Of a DNA stretch of 64,000 bases, positions 1 through 8,373 are shown piece after piece. This stretch comes from Achromobacter xylosoxidans (lineage in GTDB: Bacteria; Pseudomonadota; Gammaproteobacteria; Burkholderiales; Burkholderiaceae_B). Made by a program: the position numbers and the translations under genes. Below the pieces are notes generated by a model, which did no database searches, was not told the origin of the DNA, and saw only the letters and a list, made by a program, of their open reading frames with translations. The stretch is taken from assembly GCF_002192695.1 (NCBI RefSeq), contig NZ_MTLG01000076.1, positions 1 through 64,000 on the forward strand, read 5' to 3'. How positions within the stretch are numbered: position 1 is the stretch's first letter; each line of letters opens with the position of its first letter.

Positions 1-104
1 GATAAAAATTATTGACGCCGAGATTTATGCTGCTTATCGTAGAAAAAAGGCGTCGCGATCACGATCGGCACTCAGCCGGCGGTAGACGCGCCAGGAGACT
101 AGCA

Positions 105-1163
105 GTGACACGGCTACACGACGTCCGGCATGCCCGGCTGCGCACCCGCAATCTGTCCGATACGCCCGCCCGCCGGCCTTTGCTGCGATCGGTGCTGCGT
201 CATATTGCGGCCTGCGCCGCCGCCTTGGCCGCCTTGGCCGCCAGCCCCGTGGCCAGCGCCGACAACTGGCCGTCGCGGCCCGTGACCATCCTGGTCAACG
301 GCGGCCCCGGCAGCCTGCCGGACCTGTTCGCCCGGCCCCTGGCCGAACGCCTGCACCATGCCCTGGGCCAGCCCGTGGTGGTCGAAAACAAGCCGGGCGC
401 GGGCGGCATGCTGGCGATGCAGCAGCTGAAATCCGCGCCGGCCGACGGTCACACGCTGGCCCTGGTCACCAACGCCCACCTGGTGTGGAACCCCTACATT
501 TTTCCGGCCCTGACCTACGATCCGGCGCGCGACCTGCAGCCGGTCAGCCCGCTGGCGGTCATCCCCATGGCGCTGACGGTCAATGACAAGCTGCAGGCCA
601 AGTCCTTGGACCAGTTGCTGGCGCTGGCACGGCAGAAGCCTGGCCGGCTGAACTACGCGTCCTCGGGCAACGGCAGCCCGCCCCACGTGCTGTTCGAGAT
701 GCTGCGCGAACAGGCCGGCGTCGACATCATGCACGTGCCGTTCAAGACCGGCACCGGTGCGCTGAATTCGGTGCTGGCGGGCGACACGGAAATCTACTTC
801 GCCGGCACCGCCCTGGTGGAGCCCATGGTCAAGGAGGGCCGCCTGCGCGTGCTGGCCATGAGCGAAACCGTGCCCGACGCGGCCTTCGGCAAGGCGCCGA
901 CGCTGGCGGCCAGCCAATTCACGGGCTTCGAGGGCGCGGTGTGGCTGGGCGTGGCGGCGCGCGCCGGCACGCCGGACGCCATCGTGCAGCGGCTCAATGA
1001 AGAAATCGGCCGCGCGCAGCAGGACGGCGCGCTCAAACAGATGTACGCCAGCCACGGCTCCTTGCCGTACCATCTGGCGGCGGCGGCCTTCGCCCAGCGC
1101 GTCGCGGCCGAGCGGGACACTTCCGGTCCCGTGCTGCGCAAGCTGGGCATCAAGCCCGATTGA
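105..1163 (+). CDS. Bug/TctC-family periplasmic substrate-binding protein
   Basis: Secreted solute receptor of the tripartite tricarboxylate transporter (Bug) family, which binds small carboxylates or amides in the periplasm. I chose the GTG at 105 because AGGAGA (93-98) lies six bases upstream; the frame stays open to an ATG at 12, but that extension is Arg-rich and unlike the family. A hydrophobic segment ending near ASPVASA is the likely signal peptide, followed by the family-typical start of the mature protein, WPSRPVTILVNGGPGS. At about 352 residues it is slightly long because of the basic leader. No TctA/TctB membrane genes are adjacent, as is usual for orphan Bug proteins. The M20 amidohydrolase 57 bp downstream suggests an N-acyl amino acid or similar ligand (inference). 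Confidence 0.88.
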   Translation: MTRLHDVRHARLRTRNLSDTPARRPLLRSVLRHIAACAAALAALAASPVASADNWPSRPVTILVNGGPGSLPDLFARPLAERLHHALGQPVVVENKPGAGGMLAMQQLKSAPADGHTLALVTNAHLVWNPYIFPALTYDPARDLQPVSPLAVIPMALTVNDKLQAKSLDQLLALARQKPGRLNYASSGNGSPPHVLFEMLREQAGVDIMHVPFKTGTGALNSVLAGDTEIYFAGTALVEPMVKEGRLRVLAMSETVPDAAFGKAPTLAASQFTGFEGAVWLGVAARAGTPDAIVQRLNEEIGRAQQDGALKQMYASHGSLPYHLAAAAFAQRVAAERDTSGPVLRKLGIKPD

Positions 1164-1220
1164 ACTTCCTACTTCCAACCCTGGTATCCGGGGCTCCGCT
1201 TGCGGAGCCCGCAGCATCTT

Positions 1221-2411
1221 ATGAACCTGATCGAAGAGATTGTTGAAAACTCCCCGTCCATCCGCGACATCCGCAGGGACATCCATGCGCATCCGGAACT
1301 GGCGTTCGAAGAGAACCGCACCTCCGACCTGGTGGCGCAGCTGCTGGAAAGCTGGGGCATCCCGGTGCATCGGGGCTTTGGCAAGACCGGCCTGGTGGGC
1401 GTGATCCGCAACGGCGACTCCGGGCGCACGCTGGGATTGCGCGCCGACATGGACGCGCTGCCCATGCACGAGGTCAACCAGTTCAGCCACGCCAGCAAGC
1501 ATCCCGGCGTCATGCACGCCTGCGGCCACGACGGCCACACGGCCATGCTGCTGGGCGCGGCCCAGCATCTGGCGCGCCATCGTAACTTCGACGGTACCGT
1601 GTACCTGATCTTCCAGCCCGCCGAAGAGCGCGGCGGCGGCGCGCGCGAAATGATGCGCGACGGCCTGTTCGAGAAATTCCCCATGGAAGCGGTGTTCGGC
1701 ATGCACAACATGCCCGGCATTCCGGTCGGCTGCTTTGCCTCGTCCGCAGGGCCGGTGCTGGCGTCCAACAGCGAATTCCACGTGACCATCCGCGGCAAGG
1801 GCGGCCACGCGGCCATGCCGCATCTGGCCATCGATCCCATTCCTGCGGCGGCCCAGATGATCGAGGCCTTCCAGACCATCATCAGCCGCAACAAGAAGCC
1901 GCTGGAGACGGCGGTCATTTCGGTGACCACGGTGCAGGCGGGCGGCGTGGTCAACGTCATCCCCGACACCTGCGAACTGCGCGGCACGGTGCGCGCCTAT
2001 ACCCGCGAAACCCTGGACCTGATCGAGCGCCGCATGGGCGAGGTCGCGCAGCACGTGGCCGGCATGTTCGGCGCGCAATGTGAATTCGTCTTTACGCGGC
2101 ACTATCCCTCGACCATCAACCACGAAGCCGAGACCGCCTTCATGCGCAACGCGCTGACCCAGGTGGTGGGGCAGGAGCGCGTGCTGGTGCAGGCGCCCAT
2201 CATGGCGGCCGAGGACTTTTCCTTCATGCTGGAAGAGGTGCCCGGCAGCTATTGCTTCATCGGCAATGGCGAAGGTGATCATCGCGAGCCTGGCCATGGC
2301 GAAGGCCCGTGCCTGGTCCACAACACCAGCTACGACTTCAACGACGCGTTGCTGCCCATCGGCGCCAGCGCCTTCGTGAAGCTGGCTGAGAACTGGATGC
2401 CGCGCAAGTAG
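1221..2411 (+). CDS. M20 family amidohydrolase (hippurate hydrolase/aminoacylase type)
   Basis: Cytoplasmic zinc peptidase-fold amidohydrolase that would release an amino acid from an N-acyl conjugate. Family motifs are visible: RRDIHAHPEL near the start, RADMDALP (about 74-81), HACGHDGHT with metal ligands Cys101 and His103, QPAEERGGG with Glu135/136, and a C-terminal HNTSYDFND block. The length of 396 residues is normal. The frame could begin at a TTG at 1200, but ATG 1221 matches the family N-terminus, although its ribosome site is weak. It probably forms a transcription unit with the preceding Bug receptor, so the pair may capture and hydrolyse one N-acyl amino acid. The exact substrate is not readable from sequence. 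Confidence 0.9.
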   Translation: MNLIEEIVENSPSIRDIRRDIHAHPELAFEENRTSDLVAQLLESWGIPVHRGFGKTGLVGVIRNGDSGRTLGLRADMDALPMHEVNQFSHASKHPGVMHACGHDGHTAMLLGAAQHLARHRNFDGTVYLIFQPAEERGGGAREMMRDGLFEKFPMEAVFGMHNMPGIPVGCFASSAGPVLASNSEFHVTIRGKGGHAAMPHLAIDPIPAAAQMIEAFQTIISRNKKPLETAVISVTTVQAGGVVNVIPDTCELRGTVRAYTRETLDLIERRMGEVAQHVAGMFGAQCEFVFTRHYPSTINHEAETAFMRNALTQVVGQERVLVQAPIMAAEDFSFMLEEVPGSYCFIGNGEGDHREPGHGEGPCLVHNTSYDFNDALLPIGASAFVKLAENWMPRK

Positions 2412-2424
2412 CGGCAATGGCGTT

Positions 2425-2460
2425 GCGGGCGGGCAGGACAGCGCCCGTCCGCCCGCCCGC
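2425..2460. terminator. GC-rich hairpin between convergent genes
   Basis: A perfect 10-bp inverted repeat, GCGGGCGGGC (2425-2434) and GCCCGCCCGC (2451-2460), with a 16-base loop. It sits between the stop codons of the M20 hydrolase (+) and the MFS exporter (-). There is no T tract, so it is a plausible bidirectional termination or insulating hairpin rather than a textbook intrinsic terminator. Confidence 0.5.
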
Positions 2461-2475
2461 CGCGACTATCCCGCG

Positions 2476-3915
2476 TCAGTGCGTCGAACCGGCCTGGACC
2501 GACAGTTCGTGGTTGCGTGTTCGTACCAATAGCGCGCTGAGCGCAGCGGCCAGCCCCGCGATCAGGGCGCCCGCCAGGAAGGTCAGCTGATAGCCGCCAT
2601 TCAGCGCCAAGGTCGGCGCCGCGCCAGCCGCTGCCAATCCCGCGCTGCGAGCCGCGGCCAGGCTGGCCAGCACCGCCAGCCCCAGTGCGCCGCCCATCAT
2701 GAAAGCCGTGTTCACCACGCCAGACGCCAGGCCGGACTGGCTAGGCTCTACATCGCTCATCGCGGCCAGCAGCATCGGGTTGAAGGCCACGCCCGCGCCC
2801 AGACCCAGCAGCAACATGGCTGGCAGAACATCGACTGCGAAGCTGCCGTCCGCCGGCGCGCGCGCGAACAAGGCCAGCCCCAGCGCGGCAATGAACAGCC
2901 CCGTGGCTAGCGGCCCACGGATGCCAAAGCGCATCACCAGCTTGGCCGAGAGGCCCAGCGAGAACGCCGCCATGATGAGGTTGGCCGGCAGGAAGGCCAG
3001 ACCGACCTCCATGGGGCTGTAGCCCAGCACCAGCTGCATGTACAGCGCCGATACGAAGAACCACGCGAACATGGCCGCGGCCCACAGCACGCCGACAACG
3101 TTGGCCGTGGCCACGTTGCGCAGGCGGAACAGCCCCAAGGGCATCAGCGGGGATTCGACGCGCGCCTCGATGGTCAGGAACAGCACCATCAGCGCGGCCG
3201 CCGCGCCCAGCAGGGTCAAGGATTGCGTCGACGTCCAGCCGGCCTCGTTGCCGTTGACCACCGCATACACCGCCAGCATCAGCGAGGCGGTGACGCTCAG
3301 CGCGCCGGCCACGTCCAACCGGGCGCCCGCGGCGGCCGGCGGCGCGGCCGGAATCAGCCGCAGGCACAGCGCATAGACCATCACGCCGATCGGCAGGTTC
3401 ACCAGGAAGATCCAGTGCCAGGACAGCGCGCTGGTCAGCAGCCCGCCCAGCAGCACGCCGATGCTGCCGCCGCCCGCGCAGACGAAGCCATACACGCCCA
3501 TGGCGCGCGCCCGTTCCCCGGTTTCGGTGAACAGATTCATGATGAGCGACAGCGACACCGCTGACACCACCGCGCCGCCCAGCCCCTGCGCCGCGCGCGC
3601 GCCGATCAGCAGGGCCTGGTTCTGCGCCAGACCACAGGCCAGCGAGGCCACGGTGAAGACCACCAGGCCCACCAGGAACATGCGGCGATGTCCCAGCAGA
3701 TCGCCCAGCCGCCCGCCCAGCAGCAGGAAGCCGCCAAAGGTAAGCATGTAGGCGTTCACCACCCAGACCAGCGAGGTCTCGGTGAAATGCAGGTCTTCGC
3801 GGATGGAGGGCAGGGCGACGTTCACGATGGTGGTGTCCAGCACGATCATCAACACGCCCAGGCAAAGCACCATCAGCGCCCACCAGCGTTGCTTGCCATG
3901 TATTCCATGCGTCAT
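2476..3915 (-). CDS. DHA2-family MFS drug exporter (EmrB/QacA-like)
   Basis: Inner-membrane proton-driven multidrug exporter with about 14 transmembrane segments over 479 residues, the usual DHA2 size. The hallmark LDTTIVNVALP (26-36) lies in the first helix, and motif A, GGRLGDLLGHRRMF, in the loop after helix 2. Many small hydrophobic helices follow, and the C-terminal tail is short and polar. It is transcribed after the VOC-fold protein at 3962-4390 with a 46 bp gap, so the two may be co-expressed. No regulator or membrane-fusion partner is adjacent, so the substrate is unknown. Confidence 0.9.
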   Translation of the reverse strand: MTHGIHGKQRWWALMVLCLGVLMIVLDTTIVNVALPSIREDLHFTETSLVWVVNAYMLTFGGFLLLGGRLGDLLGHRRMFLVGLVVFTVASLACGLAQNQALLIGARAAQGLGGAVVSAVSLSLIMNLFTETGERARAMGVYGFVCAGGGSIGVLLGGLLTSALSWHWIFLVNLPIGVMVYALCLRLIPAAPPAAAGARLDVAGALSVTASLMLAVYAVVNGNEAGWTSTQSLTLLGAAAALMVLFLTIEARVESPLMPLGLFRLRNVATANVVGVLWAAAMFAWFFVSALYMQLVLGYSPMEVGLAFLPANLIMAAFSLGLSAKLVMRFGIRGPLATGLFIAALGLALFARAPADGSFAVDVLPAMLLLGLGAGVAFNPMLLAAMSDVEPSQSGLASGVVNTAFMMGGALGLAVLASLAAARSAGLAAAGAAPTLALNGGYQLTFLAGALIAGLAAALSALLVRTRNHELSVQAGSTH

Positions 3916-3961
3916 CAGTTGTTGCTCCGTGGATGGCGGCTCGATCCGCCGTCTTGCTCTT

Positions 3962-4390
3962 TTAGTGGGAAACGCGCCCGCCGCTGACCATCCAGCGCGT
4001 GCCGTAACGGTCTATCAGCGAGCCATGGGCTTCGGCCCAGAAGGTCTTCTGCAGCGGCATGGTGATGCTGCCGCCGTCGGCCAGCAGGTCAAAGACGCGT
4101 TGCGCGTCTGAAACCGTGGGATAGGCCAGCGCCAGCGCCACGCCCTGCTTGCCGGGATAGGGATGGCCGGCGGTGGCGTCGCTGCCCATCAGCGTCTGCT
4201 CGTCCAGGCCCAGGCGGGCGTGCATGATACGGCCGGCGTCTTCGTCCGACAAGACCGGCATGGCGGCGTCGGGCGGGGCGTCCGCATAGCGGATCATGGC
4301 CTCCATCCGCCCGCCCAGCACGCGCTCGTAGAAGTGCATGGCCTCGGCGCAATTGCCGTCAAAGCTGAGGTAGGCGGATAGTTGGGGCAT
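3962..4390 (-). CDS. VOC-family PhnB-like protein
   Basis: Small cytoplasmic protein of the vicinal oxygen chelate/glyoxalase fold, PhnB-like subgroup. The N-terminus MPQLSAYLSFDGNCAEAMHF and the block AMHFYERVLGG are typical, and it ends with the family-like pattern HGSLIDRYGTRWMVS. The 142-residue version starting at ATG 4388-4390 fits the family; an upstream in-frame ATG at 4423 adds only an unlike leader. PhnB-like proteins are poorly characterised and most have no proven enzymatic role. It lies 92 bp from the divergent GFA-family gene and upstream of the MFS exporter. Confidence 0.85.
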   Translation of the reverse strand: MPQLSAYLSFDGNCAEAMHFYERVLGGRMEAMIRYADAPPDAAMPVLSDEDAGRIMHARLGLDEQTLMGSDATAGHPYPGKQGVALALAYPTVSDAQRVFDLLADGGSITMPLQKTFWAEAHGSLIDRYGTRWMVSGGRVSH

Positions 4391-4482
4391 GATGTCTCCA
4401 GGGTGACGAACGGACCGCGCCATGACGGCCGGCGCCGCTCTATGATGGAAGCCCGACCCGACGTTAACGAAGGAGCCCGGCC

Positions 4483-4827
4483 ATGCTGAAAGGAAGCTGC
4501 CATTGCGGACAGATCGCGTTCGAAGTCGATGGCGAACCGTCCCAGGTACTGGAATGCAATTGCTCGCACTGCAGCCGCAAAGGCTATCTGCTGTGGTTCG
4601 TGCCCCGCGCCGGCGTGCGCTTGACTACGCCCGTCAGCGGCATGTCGACCTACCGGTTCAACAAGCACGTGATTTCACACCATTTCTGCGCCAATTGCGG
4701 CTGCGCGCCATTCGGCTTCGGCGTGGGCGCCAAGGGCGAAGAGACAGCAGCAGTGAACGTGCGCTGCCTGGAAAACGTGGATCTGAACGCCTGGCCCCGC
4801 ATCCCGTACGACGGCCGCAGCGTCTGA
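4483..4827 (+). CDS. GFA-family zinc protein
   Basis: Member of the glutathione-dependent formaldehyde-activating enzyme (GFA)/CENP-V family. The 114-residue protein carries the zinc-binding pattern of this fold: Cys6 and Cys8 (CHC), Cys25, Cys27 and Cys30 (CNCSHC), and Cys69, Cys72 and Cys74 (CANCGC). AAGGAG lies just upstream of the ATG. Most members are functionally unassigned, so formaldehyde activation should not be assumed. It is divergent from the VOC gene and followed 106 bp later by the AhpD-like gene. Confidence 0.88.
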   Translation: MLKGSCHCGQIAFEVDGEPSQVLECNCSHCSRKGYLLWFVPRAGVRLTTPVSGMSTYRFNKHVISHHFCANCGCAPFGFGVGAKGEETAAVNVRCLENVDLNAWPRIPYDGRSV

Positions 4828-4933
4828 GCGCCGCGAACCGCGCTACATCATAGGGCAAGCGCGCGCCGCGCGATATGGCGAGCGCGTGACATGTCTTTTC
4901 ATCGATTTGAACTAGTTTTCAGGAAAGCGCCGC

Positions 4934-5341
4934 ATGAGCACCGTAAAACTGCTGTCCGACGACGACGTCCGCCAAAGCCCGCAAGCCTGGGCCGTGTTCG
5001 AGGACATCCGCGCCACGCGCAAGTCGGACTTCATCAACAACTTCTGGCGCGCCCTGGCCAACGATCCGCCGCAGCTGGAGCGCGTCTGGGGCCAGCTTAA
5101 GCAGGTCATGATGGCGGACGGCGAACTCTCGCCGCTGGTTCGTGAAATGATCTACATCGCCGTGTCCACCGCCAACGGATGCACCTACTGCATCCACTCC
5201 CACACCGCCGCCGCCCGCGCCAAGGGCATGACCGACGGCCAGCATGCCGAACTGCTGGGCGTCATCGGCATGGCCGCGCAGACCAATGCCATGGTCACCG
5301 CCATGCAGGTGCCCGTCGACGAGGCATTCATCGTGACATAG
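4934..5341 (+). CDS. AhpD-like carboxymuconolactone decarboxylase family protein
   Basis: All-helical CMD/AhpD-fold protein of 135 residues, probably a thiol-based peroxidase or reductase partner. The diagnostic block NGCTYCIHSHTAAARAKGM supplies the redox pair Cys83-X2-Cys86 and the following His90. This is the AhpD-type arrangement rather than the lactone-decarboxylating one. The LON-domain gene begins only 9 bp downstream, with its AGGAGG ribosome site overlapping this gene's stop codon, so the two are almost certainly co-translated. Confidence 0.88.
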   Translation: MSTVKLLSDDDVRQSPQAWAVFEDIRATRKSDFINNFWRALANDPPQLERVWGQLKQVMMADGELSPLVREMIYIAVSTANGCTYCIHSHTAAARAKGMTDGQHAELLGVIGMAAQTNAMVTAMQVPVDEAFIVT

Positions 5342-5350
5342 GAGGCCGCC

Positions 5351-5962
5351 ATGTCTCTGATCCCGCTGTTTCCGCTATCCAACGCGCTGTTCCCCGCAGG
5401 CGTGCTGCACCTGCGCATCTTCGAGGTGCGCTACCTGGACATGATCCGCCGCTGCATCGCGGACGGCAGCGAATTCGGCGTGGTCGGCCTGTTGTCGGGC
5501 CAAGAGGTCCGCACACCCGAAGGCACGGAGACCCTGGCCCCCGTCGGCACCATGGCGCGCATCGCAGACTGGGACGCGCCCATGCCGGCCCTGCTGGAGT
5601 TGCGCTGCGTCGGCACCAGCCGCTTCCGGCTGCTTTCCAGCGAGGTGGCAAAATACGGCCTTTGGATGGGTCAGGCCGAGCCCATTCCCGACGACCCGCC
5701 CGCACCTGTGCCGGCCGCCATGCAGCCCAGCGCCGACGCGCTGGGGCGCCTGGTGGCCCAATGGCAGCAAGACGGCGTGTCCCCCGAAAGAATGCCCCTG
5801 GGCCCGCCGTTCCGGCTCGATGACAGCGGCTGGGTTGCCGACCGCTGGTGCGAACTGCTGCCACTGCCGCCCGACGATAAAGCCGCCTTGCTCGCCATGA
5901 CCGACCCGGTGGCGCGCCTGGCGGCAATCCAGGACGTGCTGCGGGGGCAGGGGCTGGCTTAG
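5351..5962 (+). CDS. LON substrate-binding-domain protein
   Basis: Stand-alone LON N-terminal (peptidase S16 substrate-binding) domain of 203 residues without the AAA or protease parts. The start SLIPLFPLSNALFPAGVLHL, then RIFEVRYLDMIRRC, matches the family consensus that begins with a P-L-F-P-L motif. Such proteins are widespread in proteobacteria and their function is unresolved. An AGGAGG site overlaps the stop of the upstream AhpD-like gene, indicating translational coupling. Confidence 0.88.
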   Translation: MSLIPLFPLSNALFPAGVLHLRIFEVRYLDMIRRCIADGSEFGVVGLLSGQEVRTPEGTETLAPVGTMARIADWDAPMPALLELRCVGTSRFRLLSSEVAKYGLWMGQAEPIPDDPPAPVPAAMQPSADALGRLVAQWQQDGVSPERMPLGPPFRLDDSGWVADRWCELLPLPPDDKAALLAMTDPVARLAAIQDVLRGQGLA

Positions 5963-6019
5963 GACAGATGCCGGGGCCTCGTATAGGTACCGGGCTGGGC
6001 GTAACCGTATTTGGACACC

Positions 6020-6859
6020 ATGGAAATCAGGATAGACGAGGGCCTGCGCGCCTACATAGACCCCTTGACCGACGACGAGCGCGAAGCGCTGGAACGCAGC
6101 CTGCTCGCCGAAGGCTGCCGCGATGCGCTGGTGCTATGGGGCGACCTGCTGGTCGACGGCCACAACCGCCATGCGCTCTGCATGAAGCATGGCATTCCGT
6201 TCGAGACCCGTCAGAACACCTCGTTCAAATCCATCGAGGACGTGCACCTCTGGATGATCGAAAACCACCTGGGCCGGCGCAGCGTGTCCGACTTCCAGCG
6301 CGGGGTGCTGGCGCTGCGCAAGAAGGAAATCCTGCAGGCGCGTACCGCCTCGGCGCCCGCGCCCGACGATCCGCCTTGGGACGAAGACTCCGGCGAACCG
6401 CCGCCGTTGCCGGCGGCAGCCGTGTCCCAGGCGCTGAGCCGGCAGGCGTTGGCTCGGGCTGCGCGGATCAGCAGCAATACCTTGGGGCAGATCGAGAAGA
6501 TACAGAAGGCCGCGGCGCCGGAATTGGTGCGGGCGGTCAAGGATGGGGCTATCTCCATCAACGCTGCGGCGGCGGTGGCGACGTTGCCGCCTGAGCGTCA
6601 GGCTGCGGCCGTGGCTGGCGGCAGGAAGGAATTGCAGCAGGCTGCCCGCGAAGTACGCCAGGCCAAGGCGCCGCCGCCGCGCGAGGCTGTGCCGGATATT
6701 CCTATTGAGAATATTGCGGATTTGCCGGCTGAGGTGGCGCGGTTACGGGAATTGCTGACTCGGCTGACGGATGAAAGGGATCAGTTGAAGAAGAAGGTGA
6801 TGCATTTGACGGTGGCCTTGGCGGAGGCGAGGAATGCGTCGGGGGGAGGGGATGATTGA
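6020..6859 (+). CDS. ParB/Srx-fold protein with C-terminal coiled coil
   Basis: 279-residue protein whose N-terminal third resembles the ParB/sulfiredoxin-like nucleotide-binding domain: the segment GDLLVDGHNRHALCMKHGI corresponds to the family's D-G-H-x-R box. The middle, around ALARAARISSNTLGQIEKIQ, looks like a helix-turn-helix. The C-terminus, from about residue 225 onward, is heptad-rich and ends in charged coiled coil. I start at ATG 6020 because the alternative at 6011 is TTG. There is no ParA neighbour, so this is probably an orphan DNA-binding or plasmid-partition-like protein at the edge of the accessory region. Confidence 0.75.
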   Translation: MEIRIDEGLRAYIDPLTDDEREALERSLLAEGCRDALVLWGDLLVDGHNRHALCMKHGIPFETRQNTSFKSIEDVHLWMIENHLGRRSVSDFQRGVLALRKKEILQARTASAPAPDDPPWDEDSGEPPPLPAAAVSQALSRQALARAARISSNTLGQIEKIQKAAAPELVRAVKDGAISINAAAAVATLPPERQAAAVAGGRKELQQAAREVRQAKAPPPREAVPDIPIENIADLPAEVARLRELLTRLTDERDQLKKKVMHLTVALAEARNASGGGDD

Positions 6860-6986
6860 GGGCCTAGGTGGAAAAGGGGGAACTGATTGGCAAGTGCGGG
6901 CTTTGTTTTGTTCAGCTTAAAGGCGTGCTTCCGTCGGTCGCCGATGCGACTAGTAACGCCTGCCCCTTAGTCGGTTCGCAATATTC

Positions 6987-7211
6987 ATGCATCAGGCCTT
7001 CCTAGAATTTGTCGTTGAACTGCTACGCACGGTTAATCCATTCGTGCTGTTAAGAAGCCAGCACAGGCGTGAGCTTCTGGAAAAATGGAGGAAAGCCAGC
7101 ATTCCCGAAAGGCTTGCCTATTCCGTCCTAGTCCTTAGCGCACTTGCCCTGTACGGTTTGGGATGCTCACTCGTCGTGATAATTGTCATGGCGGCGAATA
7201 AATCTGGCTGA
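6987..7211 (+). CDS. Small membrane protein, unknown
   Basis: 74-residue open frame with a charged middle (RRELLEKWRKASIPERLAYS) and one strongly hydrophobic C-terminal segment (SVLVLSALALYGLGCSLVVI), which would make a single-pass inner-membrane protein. No clear Shine-Dalgarno sequence precedes the ATG. I do not recognise the family. It marks the start of the AT-richer patch that contains the immunity-type genes. It may be real, but the evidence is only composition and membrane topology. Confidence 0.45.
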   Translation: MHQAFLEFVVELLRTVNPFVLLRSQHRRELLEKWRKASIPERLAYSVLVLSALALYGLGCSLVVIIVMAANKSG

Positions 7212-7474
7212 GTCCCTATGGGTATATATGCGCCAGAGATCTGCGTGTACTTCGTTCCGGAGGCTGATGTTTGCGCTTCCGGTCGAGATGTCTCACGCTG
7301 CTGCTTAGCGCGAATGAACGCGGCAAGAACGACCAGTTCATCGTGGCGCAAGGACTCAATGACTTGGGCCAGGTAGAGAAAATCGTCGGTCGGGATGGCT
7401 CGCGTGCCGTCACCGCGGACAAAAGTGTCTGTGTGGTTCTTAGCGAGACTGTGTCGAACTTGGAGGGAATAACA
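7212..7474. other. Intergenic stretch with possible minus-strand gene remnant
   Basis: No plus-strand gene is convincing here. On the minus strand a frame stays open from about 7500 down to 7118 and encodes a helical-looking stretch (DDFLYLAQVIESLRHDELVV) with host-like codons but no good start or recognised family. It may be a decayed gene, or chance. Confidence 0.3.
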
Positions 7475-7771
7475 ATGAAGAGCGGGGGCGCGGAGGAGAT
7501 GAGATATTTAAAGGTGAGATGGATCCATGACTATTTGGATGAGCCTCTTTTGATATATAGCGAGATCGATGCTGATGGCTTCGAGGTGAGGAAGGTGGAG
7601 GTGCTGCGAGATGGGCGCATGCACTTCGCTGATGAAGGTTATAGCGAAGGAGGGTGCGAGCTTAGTACAGAGCCGCTTCCTAGCAATGAGGAGATCTCCA
7701 GTGATAAGCAATTTGAGTTGAAGGAGATATCGAGAGATGATTTCAATAAAATATGGTTGCGAAAAGGCTAA
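7475..7771 (+). CDS. DUF6881-like small protein, possible immunity protein
   Basis: 98-residue acidic protein. The core, beginning MRYLKVRWIHDYLDEPLLIY and continuing with a segment rich in Val and Glu, resembles the DUF6881 family, which occurs among orphan and polymorphic-toxin immunity genes (recognised from memory, not searched). I start at ATG 7475, where TGGAGGG (7461-7467) is seven bases upstream; ATG 7499 is the alternative. The base composition is AT-richer than the flanks. It is followed 20 bp later by a broken SMI1/KNR4 gene, another typical immunity family, and no toxin gene is present nearby. Confidence 0.65.
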   Translation: MKSGGAEEMRYLKVRWIHDYLDEPLLIYSEIDADGFEVRKVEVLRDGRMHFADEGYSEGGCELSTEPLPSNEEISSDKQFELKEISRDDFNKIWLRKG

Positions 7772-7791
7772 GGCGTTCAAGATGAGGGTAA

Positions 7792-8199
7792 ATGGATTAC
7801 CCTGACAAGCAAGATTGGAAGGGGTGCGGCGGCGCGTCGGCTTCAGCCCTAGGCCAATTGCAGAAATTGGCAAATGCAGAAATCTCCAGTGGTTACTATG
7901 AGTTCCTCGCCGTGAGCAATGGAGGCGAATGGCCTCTACCGGTTGCACCCTATAACGCGTGCTTGGATGACGTTGGGATGATTCTGCGCGAGGTGCCCGA
8001 AAGGTGACATCAGGAGTGGGTCACGGAGGGCTTCTTCCCAACAGGTGGAAACGGTGGGGGCGAACTCATTGGCTTCGATTTGAAAAATCCTGCACCGTTC
8101 GCGGTTATCTACGTTGATATGATCGCTGGCATGGATAGTGCTGAACCGGTAGCGCCGAATTGGGATAAGTTCTGTGAGTTGCTAGGGCGAGAGAGTTGA
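7792..8199 (+). pseudogene. SMI1/KNR4-family immunity gene interrupted by an in-frame stop
   Basis: The frame starting at ATG 7792 encodes 71 residues (…GYYEFLAVSNGGEWPLPV…), typical of the N-terminal half of SMI1/KNR4 proteins, then meets TGA at 8005-8007. The same frame continues without shift for 63 more codons, with the conserved C-terminal half (GGNGGGELIGFDL, APFAVIYVDMI, APNWDKFCELLGRES) and a natural TGA at 8197-8199. A single nonsense change therefore explains the damage. SMI1/KNR4 proteins commonly serve as antitoxins of contact-dependent or polymorphic toxins. A shortened paralogue lies at 15842-16003. Confidence 0.82.
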
Positions 8200-8278
8200 G
8201 CTCCTCGTTATTGTGAAAAATAACCAGATTTCAATTCTCAAAATTTTCTGCCCGAGATGTTTTGAAGAAAATAAATAA

Positions 8279-8309
8279 AAGCCCCTGCTCGGACATGCGG
8301 CCGGGGCTT
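8279..8309 (-). terminator. Intrinsic terminator for the minus-strand gene at 8374-8709
   Basis: AAGCCCC (8279-8285) pairs with GGGGCTT (8303-8309). Read on the minus strand the stem is followed by TTTTATTTATTTT, a good U tract. It lies 65 bp beyond the stop of the 111-residue gene. Confidence 0.65.
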
Positions 8310-8373
8310 GTGTTGCGGCACTGGCTGTAGACCGAAGAATGCCACAAAGAGCACGTTAGTAGCAGTTTTACAT

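Noticed and set aside
114..2417. Long minus-strand open frame of 767 codons opposite the Bug and M20 genes
   Set aside because: Antisense shadow of two well-supported genes in GC-rich DNA; the translation is Ala, Arg and His rich with no motif.
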